Part shown: positions 9,137 to 16,919 of the stretch, piece after piece
Numbering within the stretch: the first letter of the stretch is position 1
Layout of the letters: each line of letters starts with the position of its first letter
NCBI GenBank assembly: GCA_903772945.1
Contig: CAICTM010001926.1
Coordinates: forward strand, 1 to 20,661
Source of the DNA: Seminavis robusta
Taxonomy: Eukaryota > Bacillariophyta > Bacillariophyceae > Naviculales > Naviculaceae
Direction: 5' to 3'
Length of the DNA: 20,661 nucleotides
Notes under the pieces: model-generated
Databases searched by the model: none
What the model saw: only the letters and a program-made list of their open reading frames with translations
What the model was told of the DNA's origin: nothing
Translations under genes and position numbers: made by a program

Positions 9137-9715
9137 ATGGGAGTCTACCATTGCGAGCACTGCTTCGAAACATTGTGTGGAGAGACGTTTGGCTGTAAAG
9201 TCTGTGGCTTTGCCCAAGTCGATGGAAACGCTTTCTGTGATGGCTGTGATGCTTCATCGCCGTGTGGTAGATGCGAAACGTTCTGCTGTCGCCTTTGTGA
9301 AAGCAAGTTTCATGAATGTTGTGGCTTGGTAATTTGTGGATCTGGAAACGTGGAGAACTTCAAATCCAAAGAGGAGATGCGAAAAGAGGACGGCGTCGAA
9401 CACGACGCCTGTATTTGGGATCACGTAAAAAAGAAGTTAGATTGTGGACACATTGGATGCAACTACAACAAGGAGTACACTTGCCGAACTTGCAGCGTCA
9501 AGAAAGCCAAGAAGAACGAAACAGCTGCCATCCAGAAAGATCGCTTGTGGGTGGAAGATTTGCTCAAGAAGAGTGGACCCAAAAGCAGGGCACTCTCTGC
9601 CTACCTCCAAGAGTTTCTGAAGGACCCTGAACAAAAGGATCGGGTCAAAGTAAAGCGTGAATTGGAAGAGTTTCAAAAGAAGGCGAATTATTGCAAATGC
9701 CAAGCCTATTGGTGA
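9137..9715 (+). CDS. Cysteine-rich zinc-binding-type protein
   Basis: Predicted protein of 192 residues, intronless, with start ACCATGG and A at -3. Residues 1-65 hold a dense series of C-x-x-C and Cys/His pairs: HCEHC, CKVC, CDGC, CGRC, CCRLC, then HECC and C. This is compatible with two or more interleaved zinc sites of RING, B-box or treble-clef type. A second set (H-D-A-C, CGHIGC, CRTC) lies at about 90-120. A Lys/Glu-rich helical tail from about 121 ends in NYCKCQAYW. There is no signal peptide or membrane segment, so it is probably intracellular. I do not recognise the family; protein binding or ubiquitin-ligase-like function is only one possibility. Its tail (ETAAIQKDRLWVEDLLKK) is matched by a broken copy at 12177-12292 behind the next gene. 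Confidence 0.8.
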   Translation: MGVYHCEHCFETLCGETFGCKVCGFAQVDGNAFCDGCDASSPCGRCETFCCRLCESKFHECCGLVICGSGNVENFKSKEEMRKEDGVEHDACIWDHVKKKLDCGHIGCNYNKEYTCRTCSVKKAKKNETAAIQKDRLWVEDLLKKSGPKSRALSAYLQEFLKDPEQKDRVKVKRELEEFQKKANYCKCQAYW

Positions 9716-10517
9716 TCGGTGGTAAACTCAGAGCAACGAGCATTGAATCGAATCATTGTATTAGTCCTGGAGACATGATTGACTTCCCTACCTCTACGTC
9801 TAAATGATCAGAATGTTTCTGTGTTGGACCATCTCCGGTAGATATCACATTCAACCATCACACTACAAATATTGTTTGGCAAGATGGATAACTAATAAGT
9901 TTTCTAGTACCACGGTGCCTGCATTTTGCTAGTACATGTACCGTAGTGCACTTCTCACCACCATGTTTCCTTCTAGCTACCGGTAGGCTGACTATGGCAA
10001 CCTCCACCATCATCGACAATGGGAGTGATTCTGTCTGCTTGGGTGGAGGAGAAGTGGTTGTCGGTTCATTTTGGTCGAAGCTGCAGAGTTGAATCTGTAA
10101 AAGGCTTCGGGCGGCATGTCGGCAACAACTTTTGCATAAATGTTTGGCAGTTGACGCGGCGGGAATCCAGTGCCAAACATTGCCGACCAATGCCAACCAC
10201 AGCAATCGACTGTCTATAGCTCTTCAGTCCGTATCATGCATTCCAGTCAAATGTCCTTTGCCATTGCCTCTGAGAGCCTTTGCTTGAAGTGGTACCAAAA
10301 GCTTCTGTTCATGTAATCCATTCAGGTGTGCCATTACGTGCGAGCAGAGAGACTTCGTTCTTGAGGTGGTTGTATGCAAAAGGAGGATCATTTGGATCTT
10401 TGTGAAGGTTACCGGGTTTTCGAGTGGGGAGGAAATTTACAAGAGGTCAATCTCTCCATTAAATCAAGTTAGAAATCATATTTTCCTCTAGAAATAAAAA
10501 TATTTCAGGATATACGG

Positions 10518-10525
10518 TATAAATA
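10518..10525 (+). promoter_or_regulatory. Candidate TATA box TATAAATA
   Basis: TATAAATA sits in an A/T-rich block 322 nt before the ATG at 10840. The distance leaves room for the long A/C-rich leader. It is inferred from sequence only. Confidence 0.3.
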
Positions 10526-10709
10526 TTTCGCTTTTTATGATTTGAAGAAAAAATCACACGGTTTGTGCGGACGCTCTGGTGGGGAGATCGACGCTCCGTC
10601 ACGCGGGATTGATTCGTTCGCCTTGTCGGCTCACATCCTACAACCTCAGACCTCAGAGATCGAGCGGAGCAACATGTTTTCTCTTTTGGTTGGAGCTCAT
10701 GAGACGTTC

Positions 10710-10839
10710 ACAAAATCAACAAGCTCACAAACACAAGCAACAAGCTCACAAACAAAGCAAAAAACAAAGGCACAAAAACAAAACAAAACAAAAAACATAC
10801 CAATCTCATTCCAACAGCCTAACAAACTTCAAAAACAAC
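10710..10839 (+). other. A/C-rich 5' leader with CAA repeats
   Basis: About 130 nt with few G and T bases, made largely of ACAAAC and CAAAA units. It contains a direct repeat of CAACAAGCTCACAAAC (10717-10732 and 10738-10753). It ends in AACAACATG, as does the leader of paralogue A. CAA-rich leaders are unstructured and can favour strong translation; that role is inferred here. Confidence 0.5.
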
Positions 10840-12213
10840 ATGCGTTTTTCCACTGCCATCTTTGCCCTCACTCTTGCTGTGATCCCATCCACCATGGCAG
10901 CCCCTGGTTCCCTCCGCACCTCCGGTGATGGTGCACTTGATGGTGCAATCGAAACTCAAGCTGAGCTCTTGTCACCTCAGGGCCAACGACACCTCTTTGG
11001 TGATCTTGCTGACCTGGCTAACAAGATTAAGCTGCCTGATGACTCAGAAGAAGACAACAAGGCAGCCAAGAAGAAGAAAGACAAGAAAAGCAAAGAAAAT
11101 GGAGAGAAAGAAGACTTGGGTCGTCCCGATGGTCGCCCTGATGGGCCTGACAATGGTCGTCCCGTCAAACCCAAACCTTCTGATGGGTTTGACACTGGTC
11201 GGCCTTCCGACCCCAAAGACAGCTTTGGTGACTTTGATTGGCGCAGTGGCCGCGACAATGACACAGACAGGAAGAAGAGAAGTCCCAGCAATGACGTGGA
11301 CCGCTGGTTTCCCAAGGGCCGATGGGAGAGTGACAGTGGAGATGACATAGCCAAGGCAGTCCGTAGGGAGATCCAGAGACAAGCTGAAATGGAGGCCGAG
11401 AGGAAGAGTATGATTGAAGAGATCAAAGAGCAGCTGAGTGTAGCCATTGATAGGAAGGTTGATGAGGCAGTGGAAGAAAAGGTAGCCAAGATGGTTGGCA
11501 AGGAAGTCAAAAAGGAAATGAGGAAAATGAAAAAAGAGTTGCAAAAGCCAAAGAAGCAGCCACCAAAGTCCCCCCCACATCCAAAGGAGGAGCAGACACC
11601 AAAGCTCCCACATGAGGAGCAGGTTCCTCACCCTCCAAAGCCCCCTTCACCTCCAAAGAATGAGCAAACACCAGAGCTCCCAGATGAGGAGCAGGTTCCT
11701 CGCCCTCTGGAGGAACAACCCACAGAGGCAGCTCCTCCGGGTGGGGAACCAGAACCGGAACATCCCACTGAGGTCGCACCAAAGCAGGAGCCCACTGAGG
11801 CGGCGCCACAGGAGGAGCCAACTGAGGCCGCACCTCAGCCAGAAGAGCCCACTGGGCGGCGCCGCAGGAGGAGCCCACTGAGGCGGCGCCGCAGGAGGAG
11901 CCAACTGAGGCCGCACCTCAGCCAGAAGAGCCCACTGAGGCGGCGCCGCAGGAGGAGCCAACTGAGGCCGCACCTCAGCCAGAAGAGCCCACTGAGGCGG
12001 CGCCACAGGAGGAGCCAACTGAGGCCGCACCTCAGCCAGCAGAGCCCACTGAGGCTACGCCACAGGAGGAACCAACTGAGGCCGCACCTCAGCCAGAAGA
12101 GCCCACTGAGGCTGCACCCCAGGGGTTGCCCACTGAGGCTACCCCTCAGGAAGAGGAGCCTGTTGCTGAGCCCTAAGAAACTGCTGCCATTGAGAAAGCT
12201 TGTTTGCGGGTGA
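10840..12213 (+). CDS. Secreted charged repeat protein (paralogue B), frame disrupted near 11855
   Basis: As read, 457 residues from the ATG at 10840 to TGA at 12211-12213. The frame is open upstream to 10579, but only through the leader. Residues 1-21 are a signal peptide followed by APGSLRT, then Q-G-Q-R-H-L at 47-52. Next come a Lys-rich acidic region, a Gly-Arg-Pro-Asp-rich region, a coiled coil (about 180-240, with EEIKEQLSVAIDRKVDEAVE), Pro-rich repeats, and EPTEAAP repeats. At 11851-11858 the repeat reads ACTGGGCG instead of ACTGAGGCG: one base is missing after residue 338. Beyond it the frame encodes an Arg/Ser/Leu-rich tail with RRRRRR clusters. The repeat frame itself continues, one base shifted, to a TAA at 12174-12176. 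This is a genuine shift, an allele or an assembly error. It is a paralogue of the gene at 7337. A silica or cell-wall role is possible and unproven. Confidence 0.75.
   Translation: MRFSTAIFALTLAVIPSTMAAPGSLRTSGDGALDGAIETQAELLSPQGQRHLFGDLADLANKIKLPDDSEEDNKAAKKKKDKKSKENGEKEDLGRPDGRPDGPDNGRPVKPKPSDGFDTGRPSDPKDSFGDFDWRSGRDNDTDRKKRSPSNDVDRWFPKGRWESDSGDDIAKAVRREIQRQAEMEAERKSMIEEIKEQLSVAIDRKVDEAVEEKVAKMVGKEVKKEMRKMKKELQKPKKQPPKSPPHPKEEQTPKLPHEEQVPHPPKPPSPPKNEQTPELPDEEQVPRPLEEQPTEAAPPGGEPEPEHPTEVAPKQEPTEAAPQEEPTEAAPQPEEPTGRRRRRSPLRRRRRRSQLRPHLSQKSPLRRRRRRSQLRPHLSQKSPLRRRHRRSQLRPHLSQQSPLRLRHRRNQLRPHLSQKSPLRLHPRGCPLRLPLRKRSLLLSPKKLLPLRKLVCG
11790..12150 (+). repeat. Alternating 27/30-nt coding tandem repeat
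   Basis: Units of about 27 nt (GAGGCGGCGCC(G/A)CAGGAGG...) alternate with units of about 30 nt (GAGGCCGCACCTCAGCC...), a 57-nt period. They encode EAAPQEEPT and EAAPQPEEPT in the intended frame. There are roughly five alternations. Later units drift (GAGGCTACGCC, GAGGCTGCACC). Slippage or assembly collapse is likely in such a block. Confidence 0.85.
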
Positions 12214-12292
12214 AAGATCTGCTGAAGAATTGTGAACCCAAAGCAAGGTACACAATGCCTGTTGGAGGCAGTTTCTGAATGGGCCACGAACA
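12177..12292 (+). pseudogene. Decayed copy of the Cys-rich gene's C-terminal segment
   Basis: Starting directly after the TAA at 12174-12176, the DNA reads E-T-A-A-I-E-K-A-C-L-R-V-K-D-L-L-K and then N-C-E-P-K-A-R. This matches ETAAIQKDRLWVEDLLKKSGPKSR of the gene at 9137 (DNA 9515-9590). After AGG one base is missing relative to the parent. In the shifted frame GCC..TTTCTGAA...GAACAA again matches parent positions to about 9640. The zinc-binding part is absent. It is in the same frame as the TAA, so it once may have been part of a longer reading frame. Confidence 0.75.
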
Positions 12293-12522
12293 AGAGAACC
12301 TTCTATCCTAATAGACATGATCGATTTGTTACTGTACAAAAACCTGCATATGTTTGACCGTCTTTAGATATACAACGACCACATACTAAGCTGCAGCACG
12401 AAGGCAAGGGTTGGTACCCAAGGAAGGCAGCGAGCTCAGGAGCTGGTGTTGAGTTACATAGTACTGTAGGAGCTTCTTGGACTCATTCATACAAAGACAA
12501 CAAGGACTAGCCATAGTTAGCA
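12293..12522. other. Convergent spacer before the LRR gene
   Basis: It lies between the relic behind paralogue B and the 3' end of the LRR gene. I see no gene, clear poly(A) signal or repeat. Confidence 0.5.
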
Positions 12523-14541
12523 TTACAACTGACAACAGTCCATATGACTGCAATTGGCCAAAATCTCCAATGCTGTATCTTTCTGTTGCTGATCGCACAA
12601 AGCCGATGGAATGGCCCCTGTCAGACTCGTCCCAGAGAGATCCAATAGGGCGAGCTCCTCCAGATGACTCCACTCGCTTGGAATAGATCCCGTCAACGCC
12701 GCATTGTTGGCAAGATCTAGAGTCTTCAAGTTGGCGAGTGTTCCTACTTCACTGGGAAGACTCCCATAAAGTTGATTGTCTGCCATGCCCAGATAGATCA
12801 TGTCGGGTGTGTACGCCAGTTCGGTTCCCACATGCATGTGAAACTGATTCGACGTAATGTTCATGACTTGCAACTTGGGCATGACTCGAAAGACGGGATT
12901 GAGGTGTGCCGAAATGGCATTGCTATCCATCTTGACAATCCGGACATTAAAGGCAACAAAGCCGGCATCTCCCACCAATTGTCCTTCCAACTGATTGTTA
13001 CTAATGATAAAGGCTTCCAAGTCGGTCAACTTGCTGGCCAACAGTGGCGGTGGACCATAGAGGTGATTGTCCGATACATCCATATAGCGGAGTTTGGGGT
13101 AAAAGTGTGTCAGTCCCGGCAGCAGACCGCGGAGGTTGTTGCCGTGCAAATCAAAGACCAGTAGATTTTCGTCGTCATCGCAGATTCGTGCGTCGTCGTA
13201 AATGGCGGGATATGCATTGTTATGGAGGGGATCAAAAGACGAATACCAACGGCACTCGGAAACGGTATAGTCCAACCAGTGGTCTTGATGCAACCAGTCA
13301 GGGCCACCGGTGGCATGGTAAAAGGTGACAAAGGCAAATCGTTGCCGCTGGCGTCCCTTGGAATAGCGTTCGAGATGAGGATCGTTATTCATCCAGGCAT
13401 TGGCTTTGGCCGTGGGACTGTCCGGGTCTTGTTGTAGATCGGCCAGAATGTCTGCCGGAAGGTCGTCTTGAAACGGTGGGTAGTCGACTCGTTGTCGTGC
13501 GGTGGTTGTGGTTGGAGAAAGGGTGACTGCTGCGGGAATACTGCTGGGCGGGGCGCTGGTATCGTTTTTGTTTCCTTGCAAGATCAATATCATAACCATC
13601 AACACGGCAGCCCCCAGGGCCAACACCACCATGAAAAGGTACACCCACTTGGATTCCTTGGTAGAAGAGGAAGCGGAGGGATCCGAGCTACTGGGAATGG
13701 CTTTGCCTTCAATGACTTCCAAAGGAGTTCGACGTAGATGCTGGCGCGTATGGTTGCCACTGCTATTGCCCATGGCACGAGGGTCGACGCCTTCCTCGAC
13801 GACATTGGCACTCAGTGCGAGCTCTTCGTCCTCCGTGGATGCATGTTGTGCTGCGGTAGAAGATATAAAGGGAGAAGACGTCTGTATTCTACTACATGTA
13901 GGTGAAGCAAAGGGCGGGCGACCACCGACGGCATGGGCTCCGGGTGTTCTTATGTCGAATCCATTGTCGTCGAGATACCGTTTTTCATTTCCATTTTGAT
14001 TGCTGAGATGATGATTCGGCATGGGTTGAAGGCCTTCCATCAAGGCGTTGGCCATGTGAGATGGGATGTATGGGTCATCGTAGTAGTTGTTGCAATGAAT
14101 GCTGCTAGCTGTGGATGCTCTACTGGAAAGGTCGTCGTCTTCTACAAACGGTATACTGGCAACCGTAGGCGCCATGGCAGCCATCTTGGAGGATTTGTCG
14201 CAAGCCAGCTTGGATGTGCTGCTACTAGTAGAAGAGGGAGGTTGAGCTGGAGGTGGTTTCTTGAGCTGACCATTACTAGTACTAGTATTCTCTTGCGCCG
14301 GTAGGGTAGCTGCTGCCTTTCGTTCAGAGCCACCTTGCACGGCTAAGGCTGCTTCTATTTCGTCCACATCAATCTCAACATGATGGCGGGCGCAGCTGTT
14401 CGCTTCCCGTTCACTCGAGGTTGTCATCCTGGACATGGAAATAGAAGAATCCAGTGGTGCTGAGAGAGGCAGAGTCTCTTGTTGTGGACAGGGAGCTGCA
14501 GAGCTTGGGAGAGTGGAGGTTTTGTCCATTCTGTTGGCCAT
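12523..14541 (-). CDS. Single-pass transmembrane leucine-rich-repeat protein
   Basis: Predicted protein of 672 residues, intronless. I chose the ATG at 14541 because of its ACCATGG context; an ATG 13 codons upstream and a TTG further out are also in frame. Residues 1-290 are disordered and Ser/Thr/Pro-rich. A single hydrophobic helix (YLFMVVLALGAAVLMVMILIL) lies at about 298-318. Next is an LRR cap with RFAFVTFYHATGGPDWL and SECRWYSS, then about seven leucine-rich repeats (about 458-655), such as LKTLDLANNAALTGSIPSEW. A short Cys tail (CSHMDCCQL) follows. No signal peptide is seen, so a type II topology with the LRRs outside is likely. This architecture is a large expanded family in pennate diatoms; no kinase domain is present. 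Ligand and role are unknown; surface recognition or adhesion is inferred. Confidence 0.9.
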   Translation of the reverse strand: MANRMDKTSTLPSSAAPCPQQETLPLSAPLDSSISMSRMTTSSEREANSCARHHVEIDVDEIEAALAVQGGSERKAAATLPAQENTSTSNGQLKKPPPAQPPSSTSSSTSKLACDKSSKMAAMAPTVASIPFVEDDDLSSRASTASSIHCNNYYDDPYIPSHMANALMEGLQPMPNHHLSNQNGNEKRYLDDNGFDIRTPGAHAVGGRPPFASPTCSRIQTSSPFISSTAAQHASTEDEELALSANVVEEGVDPRAMGNSSGNHTRQHLRRTPLEVIEGKAIPSSSDPSASSSTKESKWVYLFMVVLALGAAVLMVMILILQGNKNDTSAPPSSIPAAVTLSPTTTTARQRVDYPPFQDDLPADILADLQQDPDSPTAKANAWMNNDPHLERYSKGRQRQRFAFVTFYHATGGPDWLHQDHWLDYTVSECRWYSSFDPLHNNAYPAIYDDARICDDDENLLVFDLHGNNLRGLLPGLTHFYPKLRYMDVSDNHLYGPPPLLASKLTDLEAFIISNNQLEGQLVGDAGFVAFNVRIVKMDSNAISAHLNPVFRVMPKLQVMNITSNQFHMHVGTELAYTPDMIYLGMADNQLYGSLPSEVGTLANLKTLDLANNAALTGSIPSEWSHLEELALLDLSGTSLTGAIPSALCDQQQKDTALEILANCSHMDCCQL

Positions 14542-15031
14542 GGTTGGTTGCTTGCTTGCTTTGTCTTGGACACTATGCATGCATATGCAATCGTAATCAA
14601 TTAATTGTATACCCGCAGTCAAGTGGCCACTGGAGATGGAGTTGTCAGCGAGATTGCTAGTCTATGATGGCTATTAGCAGCCAGTTGGCGGTAGTCTACA
14701 TGCATGCAGCAGACTGCAGAACGTTCAACAACGCACAGAACAAACCGGCCGAACCTGCCCCGCAACTTGGTTGGGTTGTTGAAGCTCAAGTGGGAGCTGA
14801 TGCTAAAGGCCAAATAAAGAATGTCGCTGGGTCTTTTTACAACTGGTGTGTAATCAAGTTCTTACGTACCGGTACAGTCGTACTAAAAGAAGCGCAGTTA
14901 TCCATAAGTAACATCCCAAGCAAGGCTCAAAGAGAACAATAGGAGCAGTATCAACCGTTCCATGAAGCTCCAGGGATGTCTCACAAGGTACGACTGGGTG
15001 GGAGGCTTTCTGATAAGTCAATAAGTACTTG

Positions 15032-15226
15032 CTGGTACGTACCAGTTCCGAGCTCCTTATACCGTACGGACGTACGGTACTCCGAACCACACCCGCCACC
15101 AACATAATATTACATATTATTATGATCTACTACTAGCTAGCTAGTAGCAGTACTCCTCGAGTACGATACCGGTACCGGCAGCTACATCGTACCTGGTACC
15201 GGTACATGTAGCTTCATGTACCGGTA
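15032..15226. repeat. Cluster of four perfect palindromes/hairpins
   Basis: Elements: 15032-15045, CTGGTACGTACCAG, a 14-nt palindrome; 15060-15079, 9-nt arms TACCGTACG/CGTACGGTA with a 2-nt spacer; 15130-15147, an 18-nt palindrome built on CTAGCTAG; 15197-15226, 12-nt arms TACCGGTACATG/CATGTACCGGTA with a 6-nt loop. All lie within 195 nt. Confidence 0.85.
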
Positions 15227-15431
15227 TGATAGAGCCACTGCAGCAAGGTGAGGAGTTGAGTTGGTGCCTATGTTACGTGAAATGCTCCCCAACAGTTCCT
15301 TCCACATCGACGATGCTGGCAAACGGAGCTGCAAGAGCTCGCTCGTCACTCGGAAGCAACAGTTCGAGTTGGGACTGGAACGTGGCTAGAACTAACTGAC
15401 TGTAGTCTAGCTAGTAGAAGGAAGTCCCTGC

Positions 15432-15473
15432 CCATCCACCATCCACCATCCACCATCCACCATCCACCATCCA
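15432..15473 (+). repeat. Heptamer microsatellite (CCATCCA)x6
   Basis: Six perfect head-to-tail copies of CCATCCA. It is a simple tandem repeat in the spacer and has no coding support. Confidence 0.95.
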
Positions 15474-15695
15474 GAAACGAGCCACCAGTTAGCTAAACAA
15501 TTGGTGGTTGGGCACTGCGGATATATGGAACCAAGCTAGAGGAGGGGTGAAGAACCTTTTACAGCTATCGCTGCATGCGCGTGTTGCTTCACGTCCATCC
15601 TCTTGAGTCCTCTTTGTGTCAAAAGCATCCCACTAGATCTAGCTAGCTAGAGCTCCCACTACTCGAGTACCAGGTAGCTAGCCAGCCAGCCGGAT

Positions 15696-16730
15696 TCAGA
15701 ACTCTCCGGTCTGAGCCATCTCCAGGTCACCGCTGGCCAGGACATCATACCCACACATATCCATAGGCTGTACATCATTGCTGAAATGGGCGCTACAAGC
15801 TCCGCAGCTTCCCTCGTACTGCTCTGACCTTGGCGCCTCTGCTTGCAGGAATCTTTTAGTGCTGGCATTCTGCAGGTTTGCCCATCGGATCGGCATGCTG
15901 ATGAGGGGGGGCTTGGACTGTGTCAAAGAGGTTGGGTGTCTGCCACTCATTTCCATATTCATTGGGTCTTCCAGGAGCGTCTTGCCATCACGTGCAAGCA
16001 TCCGCCCCGTGAACTCTTCACCCACCAGGCTCTCTGAGGTTCCAGTGTGAGATCGATGGATACCGTACCCAATCCTTGAAGGTCCTTAGCTGGTTGCTTT
16101 CAGAACCTTCCATCTGTATCTTGAAGGCATGCTTCTTATCAGTCTCCATTCCTCCTTTCTACAATAGAGCCTCATCTTCTTGGGGAGGTGGGCATCCTCG
16201 ACACCATTCACCAAACAGCCCCCCCCCCCCCCAAGCTCAAACCTGCAGGATTTCATTTCCAATCTTTATGGCTGATAATACTGTACTAGTAGTTCACCAT
16301 TGACCAGAAGGATGGATTAAATTTGATGTTTGTGTCTTGCATTTTCACCGCGACTTACCAAGATGTTGCTGCTTGCCAGGCACGGATGGATCCAATCTGG
16401 ACTTACACCCAACATCACAAGGACATGTGCCATCAAGATCACAAAAACAGTTGCAAATTCCATGAGGGTTGCGAATCGCACTTGCGCAGGGAAAGTAATC
16501 TGGGTACTTGTTTCTTGGTCCTTGTCAATGTGGTTGTCACCTCGCTGTGAGCAGGTAGGGCTTCATTTTTAATATTGCTTCTTGCTGGCTGCAGTGAGAC
16601 ATCTCCAACTCACTCCCTGCCTCAGCCCATCTTGCCTGAAGGAGGCCTTCAGCAGGGTATAGTAGTCTCGGGCGGAAAGATTGGCAACTGTCTCATCGTT
16701 ACATATTCGTTCATAGATATCGTGGCTAGC
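15696..16730 (-). pseudogene. Coding-like locus, possibly spliced or decayed
   Basis: Minus-strand segments read like protein in successive pieces. Segment 16730-16614 (39 codons, with YERICND and LSARDYYTLLKASF) ends at GTGAGT. Segment 16544-16359 (62 codons) follows a CTCACAG acceptor, contains a membrane-like helix (FATLMEFATVFVILMAHVLV) and ends TTG then GTAAGT. Segment 16158-16018 follows TTGTAG, contains KIQMEGSESNQLRTFKDW and ends at TGA. All three join in phase 0 with introns of 69 and 200 nt. A further segment to 15696 (EEFTGRMLARDGKTLLEDP; then GSCGACSAHF) is in another frame and ends at a TGA. No family is recognised and no start codon is identified. It may be a real multi-exon gene, a decayed one, or chance. 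It lies directly downstream of the globin-channel gene on the same strand. Confidence 0.3.
16219..16232 (+). repeat. Homopolymer run of 14 C
   Basis: Fourteen consecutive cytosines within the putative 200-nt intron of the coding-like locus. Such runs are prone to sequencing and replication slippage. Confidence 0.95.
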
Positions 16731-16919
16731 CTACTTGAGTTGCTGTCATGAAACCTCCCGCCCAGATGTTCGAGAGACAGCGCGTGCAGATCGATTGATG
16801 TAACACTACAGCATTTTATAATGTGAACCTTGAGCGTTCCTTGTGCTTCCAAATTGCAAGGACGCAAAACTCCAGCAGTGTTCTGGCAACTGTTTCTCGC
16901 TCGCTATTGACGTCTGCTT
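16731..16919. other. Region just past the globin-channel stop codon
   Basis: It probably holds the 3' untranslated region of the channel gene. A minus-strand frame here (with QGTLKVHIIKCCSV) is open but begins with TTG; it might be an upstream piece of the coding-like locus at 15696-16730. I see no AATAAA. Confidence 0.35.

Larger units (their letters stand above)
9716..10839. other. Spacer and leader upstream of paralogue B
   Basis: I see no supportable gene; the minus-strand open frame over 9858-10205 begins with TTG and has no recognisable domain. Features are GTACATGTAC-like and TACCGGTA motifs near 9930-9985, an A/T-rich block at 10480-10545 with a TATAAATA, and an A/C-rich leader from about 10710. 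Confidence 0.5.
14542..15695. other. Spacer upstream of the LRR gene, rich in palindromes
   Basis: I see no supportable gene. It contains GTACCGGTAC near 14866, a cluster of four perfect palindromes or hairpins at 15032-15226, CTAGCTAG motifs near 15135, 15408 and 15640, and a heptamer repeat at 15432-15473. Open frames here lack an ATG start or any recognisable domain. Confidence 0.55.

Noticed and set aside
9858..10205. Minus-strand 115-codon frame
   Set aside because: It starts with TTG and has no recognisable domain; it lies in a promoter-like spacer.
11507..12293. Several long Ala/Pro- and Leu/Trp-rich minus-strand frames
   Set aside because: They are shadows of the GC-rich coding repeat of paralogue B and carry its periodicity.
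13502..13999. Plus-strand 165-codon frame
   Set aside because: It is antisense to the disordered and transmembrane part of the LRR gene and has no independent support.
16361..16470. EGF-like Cys pattern (CNCFC...CPCDVGC) in a minus-strand frame
   Set aside because: It is closed by stops on both sides within 60 codons and overlaps a membrane-helix frame with better splice support; probably coincidental.
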